Origin: an uncultured Lentisphaerota bacterium
Lineage (GTDB): Bacteria; Verrucomicrobiota; Kiritimatiellia; CAIQIC01
NCBI GenBank assembly: GCA_903912445.1
Contig: CAIWHP010000141.1
Span: forward strand, 1 to 64,000
Direction of reading: 5' to 3'
DNA length: 64,000 nt
This document shows, one piece after another, positions 50,502 to 61,498 of this stretch. The notes below the pieces were generated by a model, which worked only from the letters and a program-made list of their open reading frames with translations, was not told the origin of the DNA and made no database searches. The translations under genes were made by a program, and so were the position numbers. Every line of letters begins with the position of its first letter. Positions within the stretch are counted from its first letter, which is position 1.

Positions 50502-52509
50502 GGGCGAGCACTCCCTCGATTTCGCTGAAGATTTCCTCGTCGTCGAACAGGTTCTGGACGATCGAGCCGGACGGGCAGCCGGCGACGCAGGTGCCGCAGC
50601 CCTTGCACAGGGCCTCGTTGATGACCGCCTTCTTCTTGGCGGCGTCGAACGTGATCGCGGTGTAGGGGCACAGCGGGATGCAGGACTTGCAGCCGCAGCA
50701 TTCGTCGTCCAAAATGTACGCGGTATTCGGCTCCTGCTCAATGTAGCCCTTGTCGATGAGTACGAGTGCCTCGGCGGCGGCGCCGGCCTGGGCAACGGAG
50801 TCGGGGATGTCGCGCGGGCCCTGACAGCAGCCGGCGAGGAAGATGCCCTCGGTGAAGGTGCTGACCGGCGCGAGCTTCGGGTGGCGCTCTAGGAAGAAGC
50901 CTTCCGTGCCGCAGCTCATGTTGAGCATGCGGCGGATGCTCTGCGCATCCTCCTGCGGCTCGAGGCCGGTGGCGAGCACGACCATGTCGAACGGGATGCG
51001 CCGCACGTAGCCGGCGAGCGTATCCTCGACGCGGATCACGAGTTTGCCCTTCTCCATCTCCTCCTTCGACATCGCCCAGTCGGTGACCTCGCCCACGCGG
51101 CCGCGGATGAAGTGCACGCCCTCCTCAAGCAACTTGTCGTAGAACTCCTCGTAGCCCTTGCCCGGGGTGCGCATGTCGATATAGAAGTTGTAGATTTCGG
51201 CGCCCGTGTGTTCCTTGAGCAGGTGCGCGAGCTTGAGCGAGTACATGCAGCACACGCGCGAGCACCAGCGGTTCGTCTTCTTGTCGCGGCTGCCGACGCA
51301 GTGAATGATGCCGATGCTCTTGGGCTCTGTCTTGCCGTCGCGCAGGACCACATGGCCGCCGGTCGGGCCGGAGGAGTTGACCAGGCGCTCGATCTCCAGC
51401 GCCGTGAAGACGTTCGGAAACTTCCCGTAGCCGTACTGCGGCATCCGCTTCGCGTCGAACGCCTTGAACCCGGTCGTCACGATGACCGTGCCTACCTTGA
51501 GCTCGAGGAACGTTTCCTTCTGGTTAAAATCGATCGCCTGCTTTTCGCCACACGCGGTGACGCAGGATTTCTTGCACTTGCCCGTCAGCTCGCCGTTGCG
51601 AAAGTTCAGGCATGTCTTCGGGTCAATCACGACGACCTGCGGGGTGGCCTGCGGGAACGGGATGTAGACCGGTTTGCGCTTGCCCAGCCCCTCGTTGAAC
51701 TCGTCGGGGAACTTCGCCTCCTTGTAGACGCAGTTGGCGACGCACTCCTGGCAGCCGGTGCACTTGTCCTCGATGATGTAGCGCGGCTTGCGCTTCACCG
51801 TCACCGTGTAGTTGCCCACATAGCCGTCAAGCTTGGTGACCTCGGAGTAGGAGAGCAGCGTGATGTTGGGATGCGAGCCGGCCTCGGACATCTTCGGCGT
51901 CAGGATGCACGCCGCACAGTCGAGCGTCGGGAACGTCTTGTCGAACTTGGCCATGTGGCCGCCGATGGAGGGCTCGCGCTCGACGAGAAAGACCTTCTTG
52001 CCCGCGTTCGCCAGCGTCATCGCCGCGTGGATGCCCGCGATGCCGCCGCCGATGACGAGCGCGTCCGGATGGACCGGGACGCGCTTGACCTCGAGGGCCT
52101 TGTGCATCGCCACGCGCATGATCGCCGCGTGCGCCAGCTCCTTGGCCTTCGTGGTGGCCTCGGCCTTGTCGGTGTGCACCCACGAGTCGTGCTCGCGGAT
52201 GTTGACCATGTGGAAGAAGAACGGGTTCAGCCCGCCGGCCTCGACGGCGCCGCGGAACGTGTGCTCGTGCAGCAGCGGCGAGCACGAGGCCACGACGACG
52301 CGGGTGAGCTTGTGCTCGGCGATGTCTTTCTGGATCAGCTCCTGGCCGGGGTCGGAGCACATATACTTGTAGTCGCGCGAGAGCACGACGTGCGGCAAGG
52401 TCTCCACATATTTTGCCACGGCCGGGCAGTCCACCATCGCGGCGATGTTCGAGCCGCAGTGGCAGACATAAAAACCGATCCGGATGTTTTGATTGGTTGG
52501 CTTATCCAT
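50494..52509 (-). CDS. hdrA: heterodisulfide reductase subunit A
   Basis: A 671-residue flavoprotein, the electron-bifurcating core of Hdr-Mvh. It has an N-terminal cysteine domain (FYVCHCGSNIA), the FAD motif VIGGGIAGIHAAMTLANAG with TLDCAACILTPKM, an inserted ferredoxin-type CTGCQECVANCVYKEA, and two C-terminal [4Fe-4S] motifs, CCGCKSCIPLCPYTAI and CKGCGTCVAGCPSGSI. This is the full HdrA domain order. It splits electrons from H2 (via MvhD) to ferredoxin and to HdrBC. It overlaps mvhD by 8 bases; hdrB lies 36 bases upstream. Confidence 0.96.
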   Translation of the reverse strand: MDKPTNQNIRIGFYVCHCGSNIAAMVDCPAVAKYVETLPHVVLSRDYKYMCSDPGQELIQKDIAEHKLTRVVVASCSPLLHEHTFRGAVEAGGLNPFFFHMVNIREHDSWVHTDKAEATTKAKELAHAAIMRVAMHKALEVKRVPVHPDALVIGGGIAGIHAAMTLANAGKKVFLVEREPSIGGHMAKFDKTFPTLDCAACILTPKMSEAGSHPNITLLSYSEVTKLDGYVGNYTVTVKRKPRYIIEDKCTGCQECVANCVYKEAKFPDEFNEGLGKRKPVYIPFPQATPQVVVIDPKTCLNFRNGELTGKCKKSCVTACGEKQAIDFNQKETFLELKVGTVIVTTGFKAFDAKRMPQYGYGKFPNVFTALEIERLVNSSGPTGGHVVLRDGKTEPKSIGIIHCVGSRDKKTNRWCSRVCCMYSLKLAHLLKEHTGAEIYNFYIDMRTPGKGYEEFYDKLLEEGVHFIRGRVGEVTDWAMSKEEMEKGKLVIRVEDTLAGYVRRIPFDMVVLATGLEPQEDAQSIRRMLNMSCGTEGFFLERHPKLAPVSTFTEGIFLAGCCQGPRDIPDSVAQAGAAAEALVLIDKGYIEQEPNTAYILDDECCGCKSCIPLCPYTAITFDAAKKKAVINEALCKGCGTCVAGCPSGSIVQNLFDDEEIFSEIEGVLAHE

Positions 52510-52545
52510 GTGCTTTGCTCCACCGGGAAATTTCCACGCTGTGCC

Positions 52546-53433
52546 TCACGTCCCCACCGCGGCCGGCGCCAGCGCCGGCAACGGCTTCATCGGGATGAAC
52601 CCGCGGTGCAGGCCCAGTTCGCGCTCGCCCAGCCCGAAGGCGAGGCCCATCAACTGCGTGAAATAGACCGTCGGGATGCGGAAATCGCCCCAGCGCTTTT
52701 TGATGTTGTGGTGATACCCGTCCAGATTGAACTGGCAGAGCGGGCAGACCGTGGCGATCACGTCTGCGCCGCGCTTGAGCGCCTCCTCGAGAAGAATCTT
52801 CGAGCATAGCAGGCCCGGCTCCGGCAGCGTGCCCGTCAGGCTCGCGCCGCAGCAGCGCGTCTTGAGCGGGTAGTGCACGACCGTGCAGCCGATCGCCTCC
52901 ATCAGCCGATCCATCGTCTGGGGATCGTGCTGGTCGTCGAACGTCGCATAGGGGCGGACGATCTGGCAGCCGTAGTAGGGCGCCACCTTCAGCCCGGTCA
53001 GCGGCCGCACGACGCGCTTCTTGATGGCATCGAGGCCGACGTTGTTGATCATCACGTCCAGCGGGTGCCGGACCGGCGTGTTGCCGCTGTAGGTCATGTC
53101 GACTTCGGCCAGCGCCTTCTGGATCACCCCGCGCACCGAGGGCGAATCTTCAAGGTAGTGCTTGGTCTTGTTCAGCACCAGGTAGCAGGCGCTGCACGGC
53201 GCGAGCAGCTCCTTGTGGCCGAGCTTCTCCGCCATCGCCAGGTTGCGCGAGGCGAGCACGCAGGCCTTGACCTCGTCCACGGCCATGTAGGCCGTCGCCC
53301 CGCAGCAGTTCCAGTCCTCGAGCTCCTCCAGTTCCACGTCCAGCGCGCGGAAAACCGGCAGCAGGCTCTCCTCGTAGGCGCGGCCGATGCCCTTGAGCGA
53401 ACACCCGGGGAAATAGGAATATTTCGTTGTCAT
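52546..53433 (-). CDS. hdrB: heterodisulfide reductase subunit B
   Basis: A 295-residue subunit with two CCG domains, which hold the noncubane [4Fe-4S] clusters that reduce the disulfide. The first domain has SYFPGCSLKG, EDWNCCGATAYMA and LLAPCSACYLV; the second has PYYGCQIVRP, TRCCGASLTG and ATVCPLCQFNLD. Since a bacterium has no coenzyme M/B disulfide, the true acceptor is unknown. Its start overlaps hdrC by ATGA, and it lies 36 bases before hdrA in the operon. Confidence 0.95.
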   Translation of the reverse strand: MTTKYSYFPGCSLKGIGRAYEESLLPVFRALDVELEELEDWNCCGATAYMAVDEVKACVLASRNLAMAEKLGHKELLAPCSACYLVLNKTKHYLEDSPSVRGVIQKALAEVDMTYSGNTPVRHPLDVMINNVGLDAIKKRVVRPLTGLKVAPYYGCQIVRPYATFDDQHDPQTMDRLMEAIGCTVVHYPLKTRCCGASLTGTLPEPGLLCSKILLEEALKRGADVIATVCPLCQFNLDGYHHNIKKRWGDFRIPTVYFTQLMGLAFGLGERELGLHRGFIPMKPLPALAPAAVGT

Positions 53434-54065
53434 GCGTGGCCTCCGGCAACCGCGTGGCGCGGCTTCTTCTGGTCGTCGTGCAGCTGGTCAATGTGCATCT
53501 TGTCCACGACCTTCATCATGCGGTCGAGCTCGTCGCGGCGCTTGATCTTCTCCAGCACGAGCGGGAAGCGGCCGCGGAGCAGGAGCCCCAGCCCGAGCCG
53601 CCACATCTTCACCGCCTCCATCGGATTCGTCTTCAGGAACATCGTCGCCGCCAGCACGTTCTCGGTGACGCGGCCGTAGCGGTAGACCATCTTGTAGAAT
53701 TCCTTGGCGAGCACCGGGATGGTGAAGTGCCGCGGGTAGATGCCCTCCTGGATTGCGCGCTGCTTCAGCTCATACATGATATCCGTGATACGGATCTGCC
53801 GCGGGCATTCCACCGTACAGTGGTAGCACGAGGCGCACAGCCAGATCGTGTGGCTCTTGAGGACTTCGTTCTTGAAGTCCGACCGCACCAGCGCCATCAC
53901 ATGGCGCGGCGAGTAGTCCATGTAGATGCTCAGCGGGCACACGCCGGAGCACGTGCCGCACTGGATACAGGACTGCAACTGCTCGCACCCGGGCACGCTG
54001 CGGACCTCGTCCCCGAAGCCCTTCACCCGGTCGGCCTCATATTTGATCGTCCGTGTCAGTTTCAT
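53430..54065 (-). CDS. hdrC: heterodisulfide reductase subunit C
   Basis: A 211-residue iron-sulfur protein with two [4Fe-4S] motifs, CIQCGTCSGVCPL and CASCYHCTVECP, that pass electrons between HdrA and HdrB. The later segment ITDIMYELKQRAIQEGIYPRHFTIPVLAKEF is typical of the family. I chose the ATG at 54065 (MKLTRTIKYEADRV) because AAGGTTGAG lies just upstream; an ATG at 54095 is in frame but lacks a site. It starts the operon, with palindromic element locus 7 about 130 bases upstream. Confidence 0.92.
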   Translation of the reverse strand: MKLTRTIKYEADRVKGFGDEVRSVPGCEQLQSCIQCGTCSGVCPLSIYMDYSPRHVMALVRSDFKNEVLKSHTIWLCASCYHCTVECPRQIRITDIMYELKQRAIQEGIYPRHFTIPVLAKEFYKMVYRYGRVTENVLAATMFLKTNPMEAVKMWRLGLGLLLRGRFPLVLEKIKRRDELDRMMKVVDKMHIDQLHDDQKKPRHAVAGGHA

Positions 54066-54576
54066 GTTCTCAACCTTCGCAGGAAAACCCTTCATCAGCA
54101 GGTACGACGCCAACCCGTTGAAAAATTTCCCTATCTTATAGCACCGGCATACCGGTTCGCCTCGCCCATGTCAAGTTTGGCACGCAGCGGAAGTGCATTT
54201 TTTCCGAGGATGGGCAGGCCGCCACCCGTTTCTTACAGACCTTGGAAACCCGCGCGCCCCGCCGGGCGGGCGCGGCACATGCACCCTGCACAACGCTGCG
54301 CAAGCGCGATTATTGGAACGCGCTGAAGAAAATAATCGCCCCGTTCGGCGGTGGAGAAAATTGCCCCTGGCCTGGCCGCTGCATCCTCGTTTTCCGGTGT
54401 GGCAAGCCGTACGGCGGCCTCCGCCGCAGACCGCCGCAACGCCCTCGGCGGGGCGCGCGCCTGCCTCCGCGCGCCTGCCGCCCCCCGGGACCCGACGCAT
54501 CGTTTACTTGCATGGCGCGGAAAAGTTCGTAACATGAGGCTGGCCGCTGCGCCAGAGGCGCACGGTGGAGACCCTG
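54066..54576. other. 511-base divergent region between hdrC and speA
   Basis: It must hold the promoters of both genes. It contains a degraded palindromic pair (54197-54247). No clear -10/-35 pair or RNA structure stands out. Small ORFs in it are not convincing. Confidence 0.6.
54197..54247. repeat. degraded palindromic element, two units (locus 7)
   Basis: TTTTTTCCGAGGATGGGCAG at 54198 and TTTCTTACAGACCTTGGAAA near 54228 are about 31 bp apart. The second keeps the CCTTGGAAA half; the first is poor. It lies in the divergent gap between the Hdr-Mvh operon and speA. Confidence 0.6.
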
Positions 54577-56490
<1,914 letters not shown>

Positions 56491-56505
56491 ACGCGCTCGA
56501 AGAAC

Positions 56506-56613
56506 GCCCAACATCGAACACCCAACACCGATCATCGAAGTCATGAGCGTTTGTTTTCAACGTTTCTTCCTCAACTTCGATATTGAGTGTTCGATGCTCG
56601 ATATTCGATGTTC
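56506..56613. repeat. inverted TTCGATG low-complexity repeat
   Basis: The left arm (56506-56540, GAACACCCAACACCGATC type) is roughly the reverse complement of the right arm (56575-56613, rich in TTCGATG). They flank about 34 other bases, just after speA. The motif matches that at 4156-4258. Confidence 0.6.
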
Positions 56614-56634
56614 ATAGCACTGCGTTTTTTAATC

Positions 56635-58230
56635 ATGCAAATTTTGAACACCGATTTTCTCGTCATCGGCGGCGGCCTGGCGGGGCTGACGGCGGCGCTC
56701 AAGCTGAGCGCGCGCGGCCGGGTGTTGCTGGCGATGAAAAAAGAGCCGGGCGAAAGCAACACCAGCTACGCGCAGGGTGGCATTGCGTGCGTGATGGATG
56801 CCGACGACTGCTTCGCCAGCCACATCGAGGACACGCTGACCGCCGGCGCGGGCTTGTGCCATCGCGACGTGGTCGAGGCGATTGTCAACGCCGGTCCCGC
56901 CTACATCCGTGAGCTGGAAAAAATGGGGCTGGCCTTCGAGCGGCGCGAAGGCCGCTGGGAGGAATACGATCTCGGCCAAGAAGGCGGCCACTCGCAGCGC
57001 CGCGTCTTGCACGCCGGCGATTTCACGGGCCAGGAAATCATCCGCATCCTGCTCGCCCGCTGCCGCGAGCAGCCGCGCATCACCATGCGCCCGCACCTGA
57101 TGGCGGTGGACCTGGCCACCGGTGGCGCCCCGCGCCGCTGCCTCGGCGCCTGGTTCCTGGACGGCGCGACGGGCGAATTACTCGGCGTGCGCGCCAGGAC
57201 CACCGTGCTGGCGACCGGCGGGGCGGGAAAAGTCTACCTCTACACCAGCAACCCCGATGTGGCCACGGGGGACGGCGTCGCCATGGCGTGGCGCGCCGGG
57301 CTGCCGGTCCTGAACATGGAGTTCGTCCAGTTCCACCCGACTTGCCTCTACCACCCGTCCGCCAAGAGCTTCCTCATTAGCGAGGCCGTCCGCGGGGAAG
57401 GCGGCATCCTCAAGACCCGGGACGGCGCACCGTTCATGGAACGCTATGATCCGCGCGGCTCGCTCGCGCCGCGCGACATCGTCGCCCGCGCCATCGACCG
57501 CGAGATGAAGACGCGCGGCGACGACTGTGTGCTGCTGGACATCACGCACCACTCCGCCAAGTTCCTGCGCAAGCGTTTCCCCAACATCTATGCGCGTTGC
57601 CTGGAGTTCGGCATCAACATGGCGCGCGACCCGATCCCCGTCGTGCCCGCCGCACACTATTTCTGCGGCGGCGTCGAGGCCGATGTCGCCGGCCGCACCG
57701 CGCTGCCGGGCCTGTTTGCCTGCGGCGAGGTCGCCTGCACCGGCCTGCACGGCGCGAACCGGCTCGCGAGCAACTCGCTGCTTGAGGCGCTCGTCACCGC
57801 CCTCAACGCCTCGGCGGAGATCCTGCAGGAGGCGCCGGCGGCGGCCGCCGACCTAGCGCCCTTTCCCGCGTGGCACGGCAGCGGCGAGGCCGCGAGCGAG
57901 GAGGCGGTCGTCATCGCCCACAACTGGGAGTCGGTCCGCAAGGCGATGTGGGACTACGTGGGCATCGTCCGCACCACCTCGCGCCTGGAGCGCGCGCTGA
58001 CGCGCGTGCAGATGGTACGCCAGGAGATCGCGCAGTACTTCCACAGCTACCGCGCCACCAGCGACGTGCTGGAACTGCGCAACATCACCGACGTCGCCGC
58101 GCTGGTCGTCCGCTCCGCGCTGCACCGCCACGAGAGCCGCGGCCTCCACTACACGCTCGACTATCCCCTGCCCGACGACGCCCACCCGCCGCAGGACACG
58201 CGCCTGGTGCGGGACGAGGGCCGCGCTTGA
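56635..58230 (+). CDS. nadB: L-aspartate oxidase
   Basis: A 531-residue FAD enzyme that oxidises aspartate to iminoaspartate for NAD synthesis. The FAD motif is FLVIGGGLAGLTAAL. The segment SNTSYAQGGIACV, the substrate-binding MEFVQFHPTC, and HYFCGGVEAD-AGRTALPGLFACGEVAC are all typical of NadB. Unlike succinate dehydrogenase flavoproteins it has the long C-terminal helical domain (WDYVGIVRTTSRLERAL). I chose the ATG at 56635 (MQILNTDFLVIGG). It needs fumarate or oxygen as acceptor, so in an anaerobe fumarate is likely. Confidence 0.95.
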   Translation: MQILNTDFLVIGGGLAGLTAALKLSARGRVLLAMKKEPGESNTSYAQGGIACVMDADDCFASHIEDTLTAGAGLCHRDVVEAIVNAGPAYIRELEKMGLAFERREGRWEEYDLGQEGGHSQRRVLHAGDFTGQEIIRILLARCREQPRITMRPHLMAVDLATGGAPRRCLGAWFLDGATGELLGVRARTTVLATGGAGKVYLYTSNPDVATGDGVAMAWRAGLPVLNMEFVQFHPTCLYHPSAKSFLISEAVRGEGGILKTRDGAPFMERYDPRGSLAPRDIVARAIDREMKTRGDDCVLLDITHHSAKFLRKRFPNIYARCLEFGINMARDPIPVVPAAHYFCGGVEADVAGRTALPGLFACGEVACTGLHGANRLASNSLLEALVTALNASAEILQEAPAAAADLAPFPAWHGSGEAASEEAVVIAHNWESVRKAMWDYVGIVRTTSRLERALTRVQMVRQEIAQYFHSYRATSDVLELRNITDVAALVVRSALHRHESRGLHYTLDYPLPDDAHPPQDTRLVRDEGRA

Positions 58231-58276
58231 CACCGCGGCGGCAAAACGTTTTCATCCCCGCAACCGGAGCGATCCC

Positions 58277-58474
58277 ATGAGCAAAACACTGCTGTTCGCG
58301 TTGGTCCTTATCGGCCTGGCGGCGCTGGTGCTGATCTACAACACCCGCAGCACCATCGTGGACCGCACCATCAGCATTGATCTGCTGGTCACCCAGATCA
58401 CGGTGCTCAAATCGCTCGCGTTCCTGATCTTCATGGCGGTCGGCACAACCATCGGCGTGCTGCTGCACAAGTAA
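58277..58474 (+). CDS. small two-helix membrane protein
   Basis: A 65-residue protein with two hydrophobic helices (LLFALVLIGLAALVLIYN and LAFLIFMAVGTTIGVLL), separated by a short polar loop with NTRSTIVDRTISI. The pattern is like the LapA/DUF1049 type of small inner-membrane protein, which is only a loose resemblance. It follows nadB by 46 bases, and GAGCG-like bases precede the ATG. The function is unknown. Confidence 0.6.
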   Translation: MSKTLLFALVLIGLAALVLIYNTRSTIVDRTISIDLLVTQITVLKSLAFLIFMAVGTTIGVLLHK

Positions 58475-58508
58475 GCGGCCGCCTCCAAGCACAAGCGGTG
58501 TACAGCTG

Positions 58509-60821
58509 CTATCGGTCGGCTTCGTTGTAGAGGCGCAGCTCGCAGACGCCGAACTGGCCGGTGACTTTCCGGAAGGTGACGCGGATCTTCTCCGCCTTCA
58601 CGGTGGCAAAGGCGAGCACGCGACGACGCGCTTCGTTGTCACGAACCTGGGCAAGGGGCAGCCATTTACCATCCACACACCCTTCAACATCAAAATCCAC
58701 GCTGCGGCTGAGGCGCGTCTGAAAGCTGAGGTGCAGGCGGTTGACCGGCGCGGGCGCCGGCAGCGCCAGCTCGATAGACTGCGGCAGCTTGGCATTCTTC
58801 AAATCGGGCACCCAGGCGTTGCGCTGGTCATCGATGGCGCGACTCCAGCCATTGATCACCTGCTCTGCACCGCAACCCTCGTGCGCGCTGGTGGCGCTGA
58901 CCCTGCAGGCGCGTGCGAGGTCATCGGGATCACTGTTTTTGACGCCGAGCAGATAGCAGCCGTCCTTGAGCAACGCCTGCTGCAGTTCGCCGATGTACGA
59001 CTGATAGATGCCGCGCGGCGAGCCGCCATGTTGCTTGATGAGCGCGGCGGCGACGCCGGTGGCCTCGCCCATCTCGCAACACGTCCGCTCGATGCGCGTC
59101 GCACCCATGCCGAGGTGCGTCGCCGAGTGGCAGCGGCCGGCCATCATCAGGTTGCCGATGTTGCGCGAGTAGAGGCTGCGGAACGGGACGCTGATGTGCC
59201 GGCGGAAGTAGTGCATGCAGTCGTTGCCCTGCACCCAGAAACCTTGGGGATGGTGGATATCCATGCCCCAGCCGCAATAGACCACCGTGTCGGGATGCAC
59301 GTTGCCATCGCGGTTGTCGAGTTCGGTCAGGACATAGTCGCCCATCAGCCGCCGGCTTTCGCGCACACCCATGATGGGCGTCAGCCAGACCAGCTCGCGC
59401 GTGGCGTTGAATTTCATGATCTTCGGGTTGTGGTTCTTTGCGTAAGCCCAGAGGCCGAGGTTGATGCGCAGAAGTTCGTCGCGGATGAACTCGGCGTCGG
59501 TGATGGTGTTCAGCATGCCGCCGAATTCAACCGGCCAGTTGTGGCCCACGCCGCCGGTGGGATCATCGGCTTTCGGCATCCGGCCCTTGCCGCGCGGCAG
59601 CGTATCGAAGTTTTCCGGCCGCCCGGCTTTCAGACGCTGGTGAGATTGGGGCGCCTCGAAATCCTCCGGTTTTCCCCAGTGATAGGCCCAGGCCGGCGCG
59701 GTGAAGGGAACCGGCTCGGCGCGCGACTCGAACTTGGCGGCATAGAGATCGTTGCCCATCGTGTGCGTCGTGGCTTTTTCAGGTGCGTCGGGCTCGTTGT
59801 ATTCCGACCGCGCCTCCTCGCCCATACGCCAGTCCGCACCGGCCCAGTAGCCCACCCAGCCATGGCCCGTGCAGTCGATGAACACCGGCGCGGCAAAGCG
59901 CAGCCGCTGCCCGCTGCGCACATCCAGCGCCAGCACCGCCGCGATGGTGTTGGTGTTCTTCATTTCCACGCCGGTCGCCCGCGTGTTCAGACGGAGCTCG
60001 ATATTTTTCTCGGCGCGGACGATTTTCTCCAGCCGATCCGCGTGGCCGTAATCGCGTATCTCGGGGTAAAATTCTTCGATGACCCCCGCATCGTAATTAT
60101 GGAACTTGCCTCCGGTCCGATCGCCCTCCACCGGAATCTGGATTTCGTCGGACGCATTGCCTCCGAGGAGCGGACGGTCCTGCAACAACGCCACGCGACA
60201 GCCGTGCCGCGCCGCCGCCACTGCCGCGCCCAGCCCGCTCAGACCGCCGCCGACCACGACCACATCGTAAGGCTCGTGGTTTTCGACAGTGCGCGTGACG
60301 CCGCCAAACTGCTCGCGCTGCTGAGCCAACGCCTGCGCTTCGTTGGCCGGGGCAAAGTCGCCCTCCGCCAGCACGACCGCGTCGCAGCGCCCCCACCAAC
60401 TGGTCAGATCGTGGAGCCGCACCTCGACATCCCCCGCCGCCAGCTTGAATTCGCCGCCATCCACCCATTGCCAAAGATTGGTATCGGCGCGGCCATATAT
60501 CTTCCCCGACGCCTGCCCGCCCACCAGCACTTGAAATTGTCCCGGCGCATGCGGCGGCAGCCAATCCTTGCACCGCACCCAGAGGTGGTAGTTGCCCGCC
60601 TGTGACAGATGCGCCTTCGTCACGGCATCAGCGACCGGCTTGCCGGTGCCCGCGGCGAGCAGATAAGGCGAACCCATCAGGTCCACAAACTGCGTATCGT
60701 TGACCCAGCCACCAGTATCGGCGAATGCTTCCGCTTCCAGCCAGACCACCGCCGCCGGAGCCCGGCCCGCCAGCCCGAGCAGGCACCCAACCGCACACAC
60801 CGCGATGCAGCCCAATTTCAT
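58509..60821 (-). CDS. secreted FAD-dependent oxidoreductase
   Basis: A 770-residue exported flavoprotein. It has a signal peptide (KLGCIAVCAVGCLLGLAGRAPA), an N-terminal sugar-binding-like domain (to about residue 180), an FAD-binding motif YDVVVVGGGLSGLGAAVAA near residue 190, and a C-terminal beta-rich domain like those of galactose-binding modules. The family is common in Lentisphaerae, Verrucomicrobia and Kiritimatiellota, beside carbohydrate and sulfatase genes. GAGGAG precedes the ATG at 60821. Substrate is unknown. It is transcribed alone, opposite to nadB. Confidence 0.9.
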   Translation of the reverse strand: MKLGCIAVCAVGCLLGLAGRAPAAVVWLEAEAFADTGGWVNDTQFVDLMGSPYLLAAGTGKPVADAVTKAHLSQAGNYHLWVRCKDWLPPHAPGQFQVLVGGQASGKIYGRADTNLWQWVDGGEFKLAAGDVEVRLHDLTSWWGRCDAVVLAEGDFAPANEAQALAQQREQFGGVTRTVENHEPYDVVVVGGGLSGLGAAVAAARHGCRVALLQDRPLLGGNASDEIQIPVEGDRTGGKFHNYDAGVIEEFYPEIRDYGHADRLEKIVRAEKNIELRLNTRATGVEMKNTNTIAAVLALDVRSGQRLRFAAPVFIDCTGHGWVGYWAGADWRMGEEARSEYNEPDAPEKATTHTMGNDLYAAKFESRAEPVPFTAPAWAYHWGKPEDFEAPQSHQRLKAGRPENFDTLPRGKGRMPKADDPTGGVGHNWPVEFGGMLNTITDAEFIRDELLRINLGLWAYAKNHNPKIMKFNATRELVWLTPIMGVRESRRLMGDYVLTELDNRDGNVHPDTVVYCGWGMDIHHPQGFWVQGNDCMHYFRRHISVPFRSLYSRNIGNLMMAGRCHSATHLGMGATRIERTCCEMGEATGVAAALIKQHGGSPRGIYQSYIGELQQALLKDGCYLLGVKNSDPDDLARACRVSATSAHEGCGAEQVINGWSRAIDDQRNAWVPDLKNAKLPQSIELALPAPAPVNRLHLSFQTRLSRSVDFDVEGCVDGKWLPLAQVRDNEARRRVLAFATVKAEKIRVTFRKVTGQFGVCELRLYNEADR

Positions 60822-61498
60822 GATGTTCTCCTCACACCGTGAGGCTACACAGCGCGCCGCATTTTTCCAAGTACGCGGTTGGGTGCGAGTTTCCGCGCCT
60901 CGCATTTAGCAGGATGGGAGCTTGCGTGAATGGAGCCTGCCACCCGCAAGTGGGGCTCAGTGCGTGCTCCAACCGCCGAGCGTGCGCGCTCCGGTTGGTT
61001 TGGAGCGACGACTTCCCACCACCGCTAGCAGACGGGCTCAGCTCTGCAACTGCGCGTGGAATCATAGGCAGAGAGAGAGAGCTTCGCGGTATTGAAAACC
61101 GCAAATATTACTGCTAACCGGGGCCATAACTGCCCCGCGGCTTCAGTGCAGCACCAATATAATCTGCGCTCGTCCCCCACCCTTGCGAGCGTCAGGTCGC
61201 GCGATGTTCCTTGCGGGGATTACCGTGGCCGCCCATCGGCTGCCGCAGCGTTGTAAACGGTGCGGTGGTCTTTTGAGGCTTGGGGAAGTGCGGCGCTCCA
61301 TAGTCCATGCCTTGGAAAAAGATCGGATGAGCCCTGCCAAAGTTCGGAACACCTGGACCCGGGAGATGCCCGATCAATGTCTTCATGAGCGCACCTCGCC
61401 GGACTTACCTATCCGGCAGTCAAATCTCCGCCCGCCACGCGGAAATGCAAGCGGCAGCGACTCCGGCCAAAACCGCCCATCAGGCCCCGCGCCCCCCT
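60822..61498. other. 677-base region without a recognised gene
   Basis: Between the FAD oxidoreductase and the GDYXXLXY gene, both minus strand. It holds a hairpin (CGGGGC with GCCCCG near 61118-61136), an AGAGAG run (61070-61081) and a set of degraded palindromic units (61271-61350). One extra TTTTTCCAAG half site lies at 60862-60871. No convincing gene. Confidence 0.6.
61271..61350. repeat. degraded palindromic element, about three units (locus 8)
   Basis: TTTTGAGGCTTGGGGAA at 61271, TCCATGCCTTGGAAAAA at 61304 and CTGCCAAAGTTCGGAAC at 61334 keep a period of about 30-33 bp although the sequence is worn. Only the second has the intact CCTTGGAAA half. Confidence 0.5.

Noticed and set aside
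51112-52809. 565-residue plus-strand ORF opposite hdrA
   Set aside because: Shadow of hdrA, which has complete FAD and iron-sulfur motifs.
58731-60605. 624-residue plus-strand ORF opposite the FAD oxidoreductase
   Set aside because: Shadow; the minus strand has a signal peptide and FAD motif.
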